DNA of 64,000 nt from Diphasiastrum complanatum (lineage: Eukaryota; Streptophyta; Lycopodiopsida; Lycopodiales; Lycopodiaceae). Where the stretch lies: positions 17,846-81,845 of the forward strand of contig MU832212.1 of NCBI GenBank assembly GCA_029204225.1, written 5' to 3'. The notes under the pieces are model-generated. The model ran no database searches and had not been told where the DNA came from. It was given only the letters and a program-made list of their open reading frames with translations. This document shows, piece by piece, positions 25,339 to 35,501 of this stretch (the stretch's first letter is position 1; every line of letters starts with the position of its first letter). Position numbers and translations under genes: made by a program.

Positions 25339-26237
25339 TGTTGTAAAGCTGACTTGGGTGCACCCAGCGTGCCTTGTAAGACTCAAAGGGGTGACACTCC
25401 CTAAGGTCCCAGAGCAAGTTAGAATGTCAAGGACTGAGCCTCCGACCTGTGGTGAGCCAGTCAAGTAGTCACAAAGTCATGAGCTAGCTCTGGAGCTCGA
25501 GTCATGGCCTAGTCAGGAAAGCAGGTTGATTCGGCCGCCGGGACGGCTCCCGGGACCCATGTCCGGGAGCCAGACTGATTCTGCCAGGCTTGCCAGGCTT
25601 AATCAGCAAAATAAAAACTAAGTCCTAAAAAGCGTGCTTTACCAGAAAGCACTATGTTTCAAACCAGAGGGGGTGCGCCGAATCACAGCAGAACTATAGG
25701 GGGAGTCCGGCAGACAGAAACTTGGGCACCTCAACCAGCGCCAGGTCTCAGCTCCCTCTACCAGCACGAGCCAGGCACAATGCCCAGCACGTGGCCCCGA
25801 GACCGGTCAATCTATGTATGAATGTAACCTCTTCCAAATCTAATAAAGTTGATCCTTGGGGATGATTACCATTTCGGTTTCGCCTCCGGGACTGGTCCAA
25901 GTGGAAGGACCCTTACTACAACCTTTTTGCGTCGCTGGCGCCTAAGGGTCCCTGTCATCGACATGGGGCTTGCCGCTATGCCAATTGGTCAGTTTGGCGA
26001 CCACTATGCCTTGGGTTTCATGTGTGGCTTGTCTTTGCCTTTGGTTACCTTTTGGGGACGGATTCTGAGTTGGCTTTCGGGTTGGTTGGGATTCCAGTTT
26101 TCTTAAGTCTGAATGGTTAAGCTTGTTACGATTCTGAGTTGGCTTTTACGTAAGTGCATGATGGATGAATGTTAGACTTAAGCGCGTGATGGGGAAACCG
26201 CTCAAGTCCCAGCGCCCTTTGAGGCGCCGGCGCAACA
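25339..26237 (+). repeat. Element A 3' LTR
   Basis: 899 bp, TG...CA, directly after the GAGGGGAGGA purine tract. It is 21 bp shorter than the 5' LTR because of a 15-bp loss near 25744 and a 6-bp loss near 25790. The AATAAA and GTAAGTG signals are kept. Confidence 0.95.
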
Positions 26238-26242
26238 CTTAG

Positions 26243-26753
26243 CGTCCGTTCGAAATACCAAGTCTCTCATGCAAGACTCAACTTTCTCAGTTCCTTCATT
26301 GATCAGCTGCCTTACGCGTAACACAAGCCAGCGTACTCATATGTTTCCTCATCATTGCTGGTCCAGAGAAAGCCTATAACAAACTTTCCTTTCCACAACA
26401 AAAACTTGTCAACTTATTAGGTCCAAAGTTCGCCAGTCTCCTCGTGTGAGTATGGCTAGGTCACCTTGAATTTGCCCCCATTTTGATCAACTTTAATTCA
26501 AAATTTGCCCCAAGAGAGAGGTGTGTGTGATAGTTCCCCTCCACTTAATAAATCAGCTGATCGGACTTTAGAGTAGAGTTCTTCGGACAAAAGCCTTTCC
26601 AACACTTTGCTTCCCATCTGCTAGGATTATGGCTCGATCCAACTTGTTGCCAATCTCTGAAGAGGATCCTAGTCTTTTCCCCTTTGAGGAAAAACCCAAC
26701 TGATACTGGATATCACCCATGCTCAGTGAGTTTCAGTTCCGAAGGTGGCCGTC
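26243..26753 (-). other. Element C internal piece between A and B
   Basis: 511 bp of C body left between the two inserted elements. No coding motif. Its right end (26701-26753) is the end of a 250-bp tandem unit that continues right of B at 33034, which confirms that B split a continuous C sequence. Confidence 0.8.
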
Positions 26754-27671
26754 TGTTGTAAAGCTGACTCAGGTGCACCCAACGTGCCCTGTAAGACTCT
26801 AAGGGGTGACACTCCCTAAAGTCCCAGAGCAAGTTAGAACGTCAAGGACTGAGCCTCCGACCTGTGGTGAGCCGGTCAAGTAGTCACAAGTCATGAGCTA
26901 GCTCTGGAGCTCGAGTCATGGCCTAGTCAGGAAGCAAGTTGATTCTGCCACCGGAACGGCTCCCGGGACCCATGTTCGGGAGCCAGACTGATTCTGCCAG
27001 GCTTGCCAGGCTTAATCAGCAAAATAAAAACTAAGTCCCAAAAAGCGTGCTTTACCAGAAAGCACTATGTTTCAGAACAGAGGGGGTGCGCCGAATCACA
27101 GCAGAACTATAGGGGGAGTCCGGCAGACAGAAACTTGGGCAGCTCAACCAGCGCCAGGAATCCAGTCGCCAGGTCTCAGCTCCCTCTACCAGCACGAGCC
27201 AGGCACAATGCCCAGCACGTGTTGGTGGCCCCGAGACCGGTCAGTCTATGTATGAATGTAACCTCTTCCAAATCTAATAAAGTTGATCCTTGGGGATGAT
27301 TACCATTTCGGTTTCGCCTCCGGGACTGGTCCAAGTGGAAGGACCCTTACTACAACCTTTTTGCGTCGCTGGCGCCTAAGGGTCCCTGTCATCGACATGG
27401 GGCTTGCCGCTATGCCAATTGGTCAGTTTGGCGACCACTATGCCTTGGGTTTCATGTGTGGCTTGTCTTTGCCTTTGGTTACCTTTTGGGGACGGATTCT
27501 GAGTTGGCTTTCGGGTTGGTTGGGATTCCAGTTTTCTTAAGTCTGAATGGTTAAGCTTGTTACGATTCTGAGTTGGCTTTTACGTAAGTGCATGATGGAT
27601 GAATGTTAGACTTAAGCGCGTGTTGGGGAAACCGCTCAAGTCCCAGCGCCCTTTGAGGCGCCGGCGCAACA
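26754..27671 (+). repeat. Element B 5' LTR
   Basis: 918 bp, TGTTG...CAACA. The 19-base hairpin GTGCTTTACCAGAAAGCAC is at 27047-27065. An AATAAA lies near 27276 and a GTAAGTG donor word at 27584. The right 530 bases are indistinguishable by eye from LTR A. Confidence 0.95.
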
Positions 27672-27673
27672 TG

Positions 27674-27685
27674 TGGTATCAGAGC
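27674..27685 (+). promoter_or_regulatory. Element B primer binding site (initiator tRNA-Met)
   Basis: TGGTATCAGAGC two bases after the LTR, identical in sequence and spacing to elements A and C. Confidence 0.95.
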
Positions 27686-27762
27686 CGACTAGCCGGTCAG
27701 CTACGCAAGTCTCACAGGGATGGCCACGTTTTTGGGATTTGTCAGGACAACCGTTGCGCAAG

Positions 27763-28148
27763 GTGCTGCCCACAGTGTAAGCACGGGTGCGTCCACGGTC
27801 GGGGTGGTCGGCAGAACGGGGGACTTGATGAGTCAAAGTGCTGCCCTCGAGGTGTAAGCACGGTCAGTTCTCGCGGTTCGGGCCTGGCGCTGTCTGCACG
27901 TAGGACGGATGAGGCAAAGTGCTGCCTAGGTAGGTGAAAGCACGGTCTGTACCTTGTGGGGTGCGGGGCGACATATTCGAACTGTACGGGTTAACCATTG
28001 ATACAGAGATGCTGCTCGAATTCGGGTGTAAAGCACGGGTGGTTAGCTGCCGGTGCGGGATAGCTGCCGATCGTTTAGCTATAAGGGCTATCGACCAAAA
28101 AGTGGTGGGGCGTGACTGAGGCAATGTGCTGCTTAATGGTGAAAGCAC
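27763..28148 (+). promoter_or_regulatory. Element B leader: five-hairpin array
   Basis: Same five GTGCT/AGCAC stem-loops as in A. Over the first about 515 leader bases A and B differ at about four positions. Similarity then falls off quickly after about 28190 and ends near 28350, just before the pol start. The changes seen fall outside the pairing arms. Confidence 0.8.
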
Positions 28149-28386
28149 GGATGGTTGGATGGATGTTTCCCCGTGGGCTAATTCCGTGATAGATTTGTGT
28201 GGGCGCGGCTAGGCAAAGATCCTACGTCCGGTCTCAAGGGGAATGTGACTTGAGAGGGATCCTCTGTTTAGCTTTGGTTGGTATGTTCGTTTGTGGTGTG
28301 CTTGCCTGGACCTGAATTATCCCTGACTACTTCTTTTGATCCAGGTGATCTGATCTAGTTGGGAGTTGTGAGAGGAGCTTACATTT

Positions 28387-31300
28387 ATGAGTGGACGACG
28401 CACAAGTATGGAAAGGAACTTCCATGGGGCAACCCCCAAGATTGGTTCAAGATTGTTATTCTTATCAGGAAAGATCGCGGGGAGGAAGTCAGATTTCATG
28501 ATCGACTCCGGAGCTTCACATAACTATATCTCAAGGAGCGTAGTGGAACAATTCAGCTTGCCGACCAGGAATGTTACATCTACTCTCAAGGTAGAAACAG
28601 CGAAGGGAGCACTAGATGCAGACAAAGCGACATTGAACATCCCGGTGCAGATTGGAAGATGGAAGGCTAAACTTAGCTTTGTGATTTTAGAGATGGATGC
28701 CTTTGATGTGATTTTGGGCCTCCCTTGGTTAAATGAACACTGTATCGCAGTTTTGGGTAGGAGCTCAAACTTGGTCCTCTTGGATTATAAGGGACAAATC
28801 TGCGTGACAAAAGCCCTGCCCGGAGGAAATGCTAAGGATACCGATATTGAACAAAATCTGGTTGCAGCATTAGTGATGAAAAGAATGGCGAAAGGGAAAA
28901 GGTCAAAGTGCTTTCTTTGCATCTGTCGAGAAGTCCCAGAAGGGAAAAGCGTGCGACAAGAAAACTTGCCAAAAGAAGTGGCAGATCTGTTAGAAGAATT
29001 TAGCGATGTGTTCCCGGAGGAACTCCCAGCTAAGCTACCTCCTCGAAGACCAGTGGACCATAAAATTGAGTTGGTACCAGGAACAGAGCCAACTTCACGA
29101 GCACCCTACAGAATGTCACAAGAAGAGTTGGCGGAACTGAAACGACAACTTGGTGAATTGATAGACAAAGGTTTTATTAGACCTAGCGCTTCACCTTTTG
29201 GAGCCCCAGTGTTGTTCGTGGAAAAGGCAGACAAAACTCTTCGAATGTGTGTGGATTATCGCATGCTTAACAAGAGTACCATCAAGAACAAGTACCCCAT
29301 GCCTAGAATTGATGACCTATTCGACCAACTCAAACATGCCAAATACTTTAGCCGAATAGATCTCAGATCTGGATATCATCAAATTCGAATAGCTAAAGGT
29401 GATGAGCACAAAACGGCGTTTCGAACGCGGTACGGAAGTCACGAGTTCCTAGTGATGCCATTCGGTCTAACAAACGCACCAGCCACTTTTTGCACGTTGA
29501 TGAACAATATATTTCAAGACTGCCTGGATGAATTTGTCATTGTGTACATTGATGACATATTAGTATTTAGCCGAAACCTTAAAGATCACATTCAACATTT
29601 AAGGACAGTTCTCCAACGACTGAGGAGGAACTGCTTGTTCGCGAAAAGAGAGAAATGTGAGTTTGTGGTGGAGGAAGTTGACTTCCTTGGACATGTTATA
29701 GGCCACGGACGGATTCGAATGGATCCTAAGAAGATCAAGGCTATCTTGGATTGGCTAGCACCTAAAACTGTTCATGGCATCAAATCCTTTGTGGGCTTAT
29801 GTAACTTTTACAGGAGATTCATTGAGGCATTTAGCAAAATTGTGGCACCACTGTTGGAGCAGACCAAGACTCATCTGAAGATGACATGGACACCGGAATG
29901 TGAAGCAGCGTTCCAGGAACTAAAACGACGGATCACTCAAGAACCCATCCTTGCCTTACCGGACTTTAGCAAACCTTTTGAAATACATACAGATGCGTCG
30001 AACTTTGCTATTGGGGCCGTGCTGATGCAAGACGGAAAACCTGTTGCATATTTTTCAAAGAAATTGAGTGACGTAGAGCGACGATGGCCAACTCATGAAA
30101 AAGAAATGGTCGCAGTAGTCCAAGCAGTGGAGCATTGGAGACATTATGTGGCAGGAAAACCCTTTAAGGCGTTCACTGATAATGTATCACTCAAGTACTT
30201 CTCATCCCAAGGTATGCTCACGCCAAAGCAAATGCGATGGCAAAACTTTCTCTCAAAATTCAATATAGACATTTTACACACGGCGGGAAAGAACAATGTG
30301 GTGGCGGACGCACTAAGTAGACAAGAACACTTGATGGCAACAGTGACAACTCAGGTGACTGACCTACTCCAAGAAATCAGAGAGAATTATGGTGTGGATG
30401 CGTTGGCGAAGGACTTAATGATCGAATTCCAGCTGGGAAAACCTCATAAACATTTCACTTGGAAAGATCAAATGGTTGTTTATAAACAACGCAGAGTATA
30501 TGTCCCAGACAGCATCAACCTGAGGAAGAAAGTCTTGCGAGAACATCATGACGTACTAGCCGCCGGGCATCCAGGGGTGAATCGCATGTATGAACTTCTC
30601 AAAAGAGGCTTCTATTGGCCAAGTATGTGGGCAGACGTTGAATCTTATGTACAAACATGCCCGACATGTCAACAAGTGAAGGTGGAACCGCTAGCTCCGG
30701 CTGGACTACTCCAACCATTACCGGTACCAGCATACCCATGGGATTCGGTGAGCATGGATTTTATTGTTCAACTACCACGGTGCCAAGGATTCGACTCAAT
30801 TTATGTGGTGGTTGACCGCTTTTCAAAGCAAGTTCATCTAGTACCAACTAAAAGTTCAGTGACAGCTGAAGAAGTGGCAAGGTTATTTTTCAAATGTGTT
30901 TTCAAATACCACGGCCTGCCTAGAACGATTATTTCTGACCGAGACACCAAGTTCGTCGGGAAGTTTTGGACTTGTCTATTTCGCCTCGTGGGAACCGGAT
31001 TGAATTTCAGTACTGCATATCATCCTCAGACAGATGGGCAAACGGAGCGAGTCAATCGACAGATTGAACAATATTTACGAAATTATGTCGCTTGGGACCA
31101 ATCCGATTGGGTCAACTACTTGGATATTCTCGAGTTTGCACATAACAACCAAGTGAACAGATCTACTGGAAGGGCACCCTTCGAGATAAGCAATGGTCGG
31201 CTACCGATTGTTCCAAGCTCTTTTCTTACAGGCGTGCAGGAAACACCAGTACCCACTGTGGAGGAATTCATCAATGAGTGGCACACAAAGTTGACCGAGG

Positions 31301-31869
31301 TGAAGGCGTTTTTAGAGCAGTCACAAAGGAGTATGGCAGCTGACGTAAACCCACATCGACGAGAACTGGAATTTGAGGAAGGTGATCAAGTATGGCTGAA
31401 CACAAAGAACATTGCGCTACCAAAAGGTTTTTCTCATAAGTTTGCTCGACCTTATGCGGGACCATATTATGTCACCAAGAAGATCAACCCAGTGGCTTAT
31501 CGATTAGCGTTGCCATCCAGCTTGGATATACACAATGTGTTCCATATCTCATTACTCAAACGGTACAAACCAGATGAGCGATTTGATCGGCAACACGAAC
31601 TCCGTCACCCACCAACGACACTTGATGATACGAAGAGGCAGCTTGTACCAGAACAAATATTGACACATAGAAAGCGAACTGGCGTTCAACGTGAATATCT
31701 AGTGAAGTGGCTACGAGCTCCACTTATTGAGGCTTCTTGGGAGTACGAAGACAAACTTAAGGAGGGAGCCCCTGAAGTACTAGCAGATTATCTGCAGAAG
31801 AACCAACGCAATAGCCGTTTTCCCAGATCGGCACACAAAGCACTACCTGGCGGCATGCCTCTTACATAA
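28387..31869 (+). CDS. pol: Element B Pol polyprotein: protease, RT, RNase H, integrase, chromodomain
   Basis: One open frame of 1160 residues with its own ATG 39 codons before the protease active site DSG (D40). RT has [13 protein letters not shown] with YIDD at 387-390. RNase H has HTDAS (D536) and VVADALSR. Integrase has the HHCC zinc site (H720 to C758/C761) and a catalytic triad D791, D851, E887 with 35 residues between the last two (DD35E). The C-terminus (about 1090-1140; EYLVKW, ASWEYED) is a chromodomain, which in chromoviruses guides insertion to marked chromatin. All catalytic residues I checked are present. No Gag or CCHC knuckle precedes it, so the enzymes would need Gag from elsewhere to form particles. 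Starting Pol on its own AUG is unusual for this group. Confidence 0.95.
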   Translation: MSGRRTSMERNFHGATPKIGSRLLFLSGKIAGRKSDFMIDSGASHNYISRSVVEQFSLPTRNVTSTLKVETAKGALDADKATLNIPVQIGRWKAKLSFVILEMDAFDVILGLPWLNEHCIAVLGRSSNLVLLDYKGQICVTKALPGGNAKDTDIEQNLVAALVMKRMAKGKRSKCFLCICREVPEGKSVRQENLPKEVADLLEEFSDVFPEELPAKLPPRRPVDHKIELVPGTEPTSRAPYRMSQEELAELKRQLGELIDKGFIRPSASPFGAPVLFVEKADKTLRMCVDYRMLNKSTIKNKYPMPRIDDLFDQLKHAKYFSRIDLRSGYHQIRIAKGDEHKTAFRTRYGSHEFLVMPFGLTNAPATFCTLMNNIFQDCLDEFVIVYIDDILVFSRNLKDHIQHLRTVLQRLRRNCLFAKREKCEFVVEEVDFLGHVIGHGRIRMDPKKIKAILDWLAPKTVHGIKSFVGLCNFYRRFIEAFSKIVAPLLEQTKTHLKMTWTPECEAAFQELKRRITQEPILALPDFSKPFEIHTDASNFAIGAVLMQDGKPVAYFSKKLSDVERRWPTHEKEMVAVVQAVEHWRHYVAGKPFKAFTDNVSLKYFSSQGMLTPKQMRWQNFLSKFNIDILHTAGKNNVVADALSRQEHLMATVTTQVTDLLQEIRENYGVDALAKDLMIEFQLGKPHKHFTWKDQMVVYKQRRVYVPDSINLRKKVLREHHDVLAAGHPGVNRMYELLKRGFYWPSMWADVESYVQTCPTCQQVKVEPLAPAGLLQPLPVPAYPWDSVSMDFIVQLPRCQGFDSIYVVVDRFSKQVHLVPTKSSVTAEEVARLFFKCVFKYHGLPRTIISDRDTKFVGKFWTCLFRLVGTGLNFSTAYHPQTDGQTERVNRQIEQYLRNYVAWDQSDWVNYLDILEFAHNNQVNRSTGRAPFEISNGRLPIVPSSFLTGVQETPVPTVEEFINEWHTKLTEVKAFLEQSQRSMAADVNPHRRELEFEEGDQVWLNTKNIALPKGFSHKFARPYAGPYYVTKKINPVAYRLALPSSLDIHNVFHISLLKRYKPDERFDRQHELRHPPTTLDDTKRQLVPEQILTHRKRTGVQREYLVKWLRAPLIEASWEYEDKLKEGAPEVLADYLQKNQRNSRFPRSAHKALPGGMPLT

Positions 31870-32110
31870 ACATTCATGGCCATTCTGAAGTTCAAGGAAC
31901 TTTCCGGTATTTTTCTTAAGTTTGCCAATAAATCACTTGCAGCTTTACACAGGTTTTACGTAAGTGAACTTTATCTACACTTTTCCTGTGCTACTGCCAA
32001 TGTATTTTGTCATTCAAAGTTGCTAAGGCCGGTGAATTAAGCCCGTGCCATACGTCCTAGGTCTAGTTTGGCCCTGATGAGGACATCAGCTTTTTCAAAC
32101 GAGGGGAGGA
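31870..32110 (+). promoter_or_regulatory. Element B 3' untranslated region and polypurine tract
   Basis: Shares with element A (25115-25338) the block CACAGGTTTTACGTAAGTG...CCTGTG, then GGCCGGTGAATTAAGCCCGTG and CCTGATGAGGACATCAGCTTT, ending in GAGGGGAGGA directly before the LTR. CACAGG and CCTGTG can pair. The GATGAGGACATCA word is also in element C. The tract primes plus-strand DNA synthesis. Confidence 0.85.
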
Positions 32111-33028
32111 TGTTGTAAAGCTGACTCAGGTGCACCCAACGTGCCCTGTAAGACTCTAAGGGGTGACACTCCCTAAAGTCCCAGAGCAAGTTAGAACGTC
32201 AAGGACTGAGCCTCCGACCTGTGGTGAGCCGGTCAAGTAGTCACAAGTCATGAGCTAGCTCTGGAGCTCGAGTCATGGCCTAGTCAGGAAGCAAGTTGAT
32301 TCTGCCACCGGAACGGCTCCCGGGACCCATGTTCGGGAGCCAGACTGATTCTGCCAGGCTTGCCAGGCTTAATCAGCAAAATAAAAACTAAGTCCCAAAA
32401 AGCGTGCTTTACCAGAAAGCACTATGTTTCAGAACAGAGGGGGTGCGCCGAATCACAGCAGAACTATAGGGGGAGTCCGGCAGACAGAAACTTGGGCAGC
32501 TCAACCAGCGCCAGGAATCCAGTCGCCAGGTCTCAGCTCCCTCTACCAGCACGAGCCAGGCACAATGCCCAGCACGTGTTGGTGGCCCCGAGACCGGTCA
32601 GTCTATGTATGAATGTAACCTCTTCCAAATCTAATAAAGTTGATCCTTGGGGATGATTACCATTTCGGTTTCGCCTCCGGGACTGGTCCAAGTGGAAGGA
32701 CCCTTACTACAACCTTTTTGCGTCGCTGGCGCCTAAGGGTCCCTGTCATCGACATGGGGCTTGCCGCTATGCCAATTGGTCAGTTTGGCGACCACTATGC
32801 CTTGGGTTTCATGTGTGGCTTGTCTTTGCCTTTGGTTACCTTTTGGGGACGGATTCTGAGTTGGCTTTCGGGTTGGTTGGGATTCCAGTTTTCTTAAGTC
32901 TGAATGGTTAAGCTTGTTACGATTCTGAGTTGGCTTTTACGTAAGTGCATGATGGATGAATGTTAGACTTAAGCGCGTGTTGGGGAAACCGCTCAAGTCC
33001 CAGCGCCCTTTGAGGCGCCGGCGCAACA
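32111..33028 (+). repeat. Element B 3' LTR
   Basis: 918 bp, same length and, where compared, the same sequence as the 5' LTR. Confidence 0.95.
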
Positions 33029-33030
33029 CC

Positions 33031-33478
33031 GTCCCAAAATGAAGACCAACTGCTATAGAAGATCTCCCCTGAAATGGCCCTTTCCAACTTTTGACTTCCT
33101 GCTTGCGTCTGGTGGGCGTTGTCGCAAATGAAACTAACCCAAGAAACAGGCTAGTCATCCATCCTTTGCAAACATTGAGTCATTTCGTTGTCGTTCACGT
33201 GCGAGTACTTGAACTGCAAATCCGCCGCACAGATTCTGGATATCGCCCATGCTCAGTGAGTTTCAGTTCCGAAGGTGGCCGTCCCAAAATGAAGACCAAC
33301 TGCTCCATAGAAGATCTCCCCTGAAATGGCCCTTTCCAACTTTTGACTTCCTGCTTGCGTCTGGTGGGCGTTGTCGCAAATGAAACTAACCCAAGAAACA
33401 GGCTAGCCATCCATCCTTTGCAAACATTGAGTCGTTTCGTTGTCGTTCACGTGTGAGTACTTGAACTGCAAATCCGCC
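33031..33478 (-). repeat. 250-bp tandem repeat in the body of element C
   Basis: Units start GTCCCAAAATGAAGACC at 33031 and 33281. The second unit is cut short near 33478. The end of a preceding unit lies at 26701-26753, left of B. Copies differ at only a few sites. There is no convincing frame: the 71-73 codon frames seen are repeated copies of one another. Confidence 0.85.
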
Positions 33479-33659
33479 CCACAGATTCTGTAGTCCTCTT
33501 TGTTTGATGGTATCAGCCTTCAAAAGAAAAGGTTCTTTCTCGAGCCATCAGCTCCTTGTATCACAAGCAATCATGCAAACCAGGCAAAGCACGAGTACTA
33601 AGACTCACCACGAATACGTACAAGTAAGACACTCAGGCAGGTTTACTAACAAGTAACAA

Positions 33660-34242
33660 AGACAAGGTCCCCCTTTGAGATGGTCCTGCCAACGGACCTT
33701 TGCCTAGCCGCGCCCATACAAATCAATCACGGAATCAGCCCACATAGGACACCCCTCCAACCATCCGTGCTTTCATCATTAAGCAGCACATTGCCTCAGT
33801 CACGCCCCACCACTTTTTGGTCGATAGCCCTTATAGCTAAACGATCGGCAGCTATCCCGCACCGGCAGCTAACCACCCGTGCTTTACACCCGAATTCGAG
33901 CAGCATCTCTGTATCAATGGTTAACCCGTACAGTTCGAATATGTCGCCCCACACCCCACAAGGTACGGACCGTGCTTTCACCTCCCTAGGCAGCACTTTG
34001 CCTCATCCGTCCTACGTGCAGACAACGCCAGGCCCGAACCGCGAGAACTGACCGTGCTTACACCTCAAGGGCAGCACCTTGACTCATCAAGTCCCCCGTT
34101 CTGCCGACGACCCCGACCGTGGACGCACCCGTGCTTACACTGTGGGCAGCACCTTGCACAACAGTTGTCTTGATGAACCCCAAACCGTGGCCATTTCCGT
34201 GAGATCCGCATAGCTGACCGGCCAGTCGGCTCTGATACCACA
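33660..34242 (-). promoter_or_regulatory. Element C leader and primer site
   Basis: On the minus strand the primer site TGGTATCAGAGC (34240-34229) is followed by a leader closely like that of A and B, with all five hairpins (34152 down to 33767). The first about 80 bases are about 85% like A; the hairpin region is roughly 97%. This contrasts with the LTR, which is only distantly related to LTR A/B. Similarity ends near 33665. Confidence 0.85.
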
Positions 34243-35489
34243 TGTAGCGCAGGCATCCCAAAGGGAGCCGGGAACCACGACTTAGCTTCCCAGCCTTCAA
34301 CTCTTGCCATCCGAACCCACTTGACATACAAGCAGCCAACTCGCCAACAACGATCAGACTTAACCAACTTGAAGTTCCGAGGACCAACATTGAGATCCAA
34401 CCTGGCGCCATGCCAGATCGGGGGTCCCGATGTGGGTGACTTCCCTCCAAGCAAGCCGCCCGACATACATCAAACTTAACCAACTCGAAGCTTCGTTACA
34501 AACGAGTAACATCCATTCCAAGCAAGCGGTCTGACTTACATCAGACTTAACCAACTGAAAGCTTCGTCACGAGCGCTGGAAGCCAACCTGGCGCCACGCC
34601 AGACTGGACAGCCATAAACAGGTAACTTCCACCCAAGCAAACCATCCAACTCAGCCGACATGTTAGAGCCCGTTCCCCAAGAGCTTAACCCATTCACGTT
34701 CATGCAAGGAACACTCGGAACCACAAGCCGCGACAGATATGGAGACAACCAGTTCCTGGACCAAATGGTCCCGACAGCATGCCGCTGGCGCCACGGACCG
34801 AATGGTCCCGACGGCATACCGCTGGCGTCCCGGGATACGACCCTCAGCTATGTGCCAAGTTAAAAATTTTGAAAGCGGCCTTACAACTGGCGCTTTTACC
34901 GAACACTGAAACCCAGAAGGTAATCAGAGTCAGTTTGAGGAAAATCCCACTTTATTGATAAATCTGAGAAGGTTACATTTCAAGTGTGTGACCGACCCTA
35001 GTCTCCGGGGCGCTAGCATGCCAAGGCGAGAGCCATGACAACATTCCAGCAAGGGAGGCTGAGACTTGGTTGGAGCTCGCCCTGAGTCGCAACCCGCACT
35101 CCCCTATAGTATTGGTGTGATTCGGCACCCCCCCCCTCATACCAAGCACTCTACCCAAGCTGGTAAAGCACGTTTTTCTCTCTCTAGGATTTTCTCTTTC
35201 TAGAAAGTCATTTTCTCTCTCTAGATTTTATTGATCCCCAGGCTTCCTTTAATCATGCCTAGATCGTGTGAGGTGATTGCACATCGATCTGAGCTCTCTG
35301 GACTTCGCTAGAACCGATCAAAGATTTTCGGCCATAGGAACTTGGCGCCGGCTGGATTCTGGTCACAGTGGCGCCGGGAGCGGCGCCGGCGCCATTGGCG
35401 CCGGGAGCAGCAGGGGCGCTGCTGGCGCCGGGGACATAGCTGGCGCCGATGGCGCCGGAAGTAAAGCTTGTAAAGGTAGCTTTACAACA
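34243..35489 (-). repeat. Element C 5' LTR
   Basis: 1247 bp. Matches 18890-20135 almost base for base (examples of change: G/A near 34641, A/G near 34759, one extra C near 35131). It ends against the GAAAT duplication. Confidence 0.92.
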
Positions 35490-35501
35490 GAAATGCCCAC
35501 A

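Larger units (their letters stand above)
21005..26237 (+). mobile_element. Element A: Gag-type LTR retrotransposon lacking RT, RNase H and integrase
   Basis: LTRs at 21005-21924 (920 bp) and 25339-26237 (899 bp) are flanked by a perfect 5-bp duplication CTTAG (21000-21004, 26238-26242). It has an initiator-tRNA-Met primer site (21927-21938), a hairpin leader, a gag-protease reading frame and a GAGGGGAGGA polypurine tract (25329-25338). No RT, RNase H or integrase motif lies between the protease and the 3' LTR. By eye the LTRs differ by five substitutions plus deletions of 15 and 6 bp in the right LTR, both at short direct repeats. It is inserted in the non-coding body of C, opposite to C's sense. 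The layout matches the published plant class of gag-bearing, pol-less elements (TR-GAG). Confidence 0.93.
26754..33028 (+). mobile_element. Element B: Pol-type chromovirus LTR retrotransposon lacking Gag
   Basis: Two LTRs of exactly 918 bp (26754-27671, 32111-33028) with a perfect CCGTC target duplication (26749-26753, 33029-33033). No difference between the LTRs was found in the stretches I compared. Primer site at 27674-27685, hairpin leader, one long pol frame (28387-31869) and a GAGGGGAGGA tract at 32101-32110. Between the primer site and the protease there is no room for, or trace of, capsid or zinc-knuckle sequence: only about 700 bases of leader. It is the youngest insertion of the nest and its enzymes look intact. 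Confidence 0.94.
18890..35489 (-). mobile_element. Element C: LTR retrotransposon without coding genes, split by A and B
   Basis: Matching LTRs of 1246 and 1247 bp (18890-20135 and 34243-35489) flank the element, with a perfect 5-bp target duplication GAAAT on both sides (18885-18889, 35490-35494). On the minus strand the order is: 5' LTR (right), a two-base spacer, a primer site complementary to initiator Met tRNA (34229-34240), a leader with five hairpins, about 2 kb of body, a purine tract, and 3' LTR (left). By eye the two LTRs differ at only about six positions plus one indel, so the insertion is young. After removing A and B and their target duplications, the internal part is about 2.6 kb and has no Gag or Pol motif. 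This is the design of a non-autonomous LARD-like passenger. Confidence 0.9.

Noticed and set aside
21005-26237. Element A as a simple deletion product of element B or of its parent
   Set aside because: The protease of A is only about half identical to that of B while LTR and leader are almost identical, and A has a long private tail. A recent deletion would leave equal similarity. An older parent cannot be excluded.
33680-34051. 123-codon plus-strand frame and matching minus-strand frames at 22117-22401 and 27864-28148
   Set aside because: These are antisense readings of the shared leader. They are conserved because the leader is conserved, and no family motif is present.
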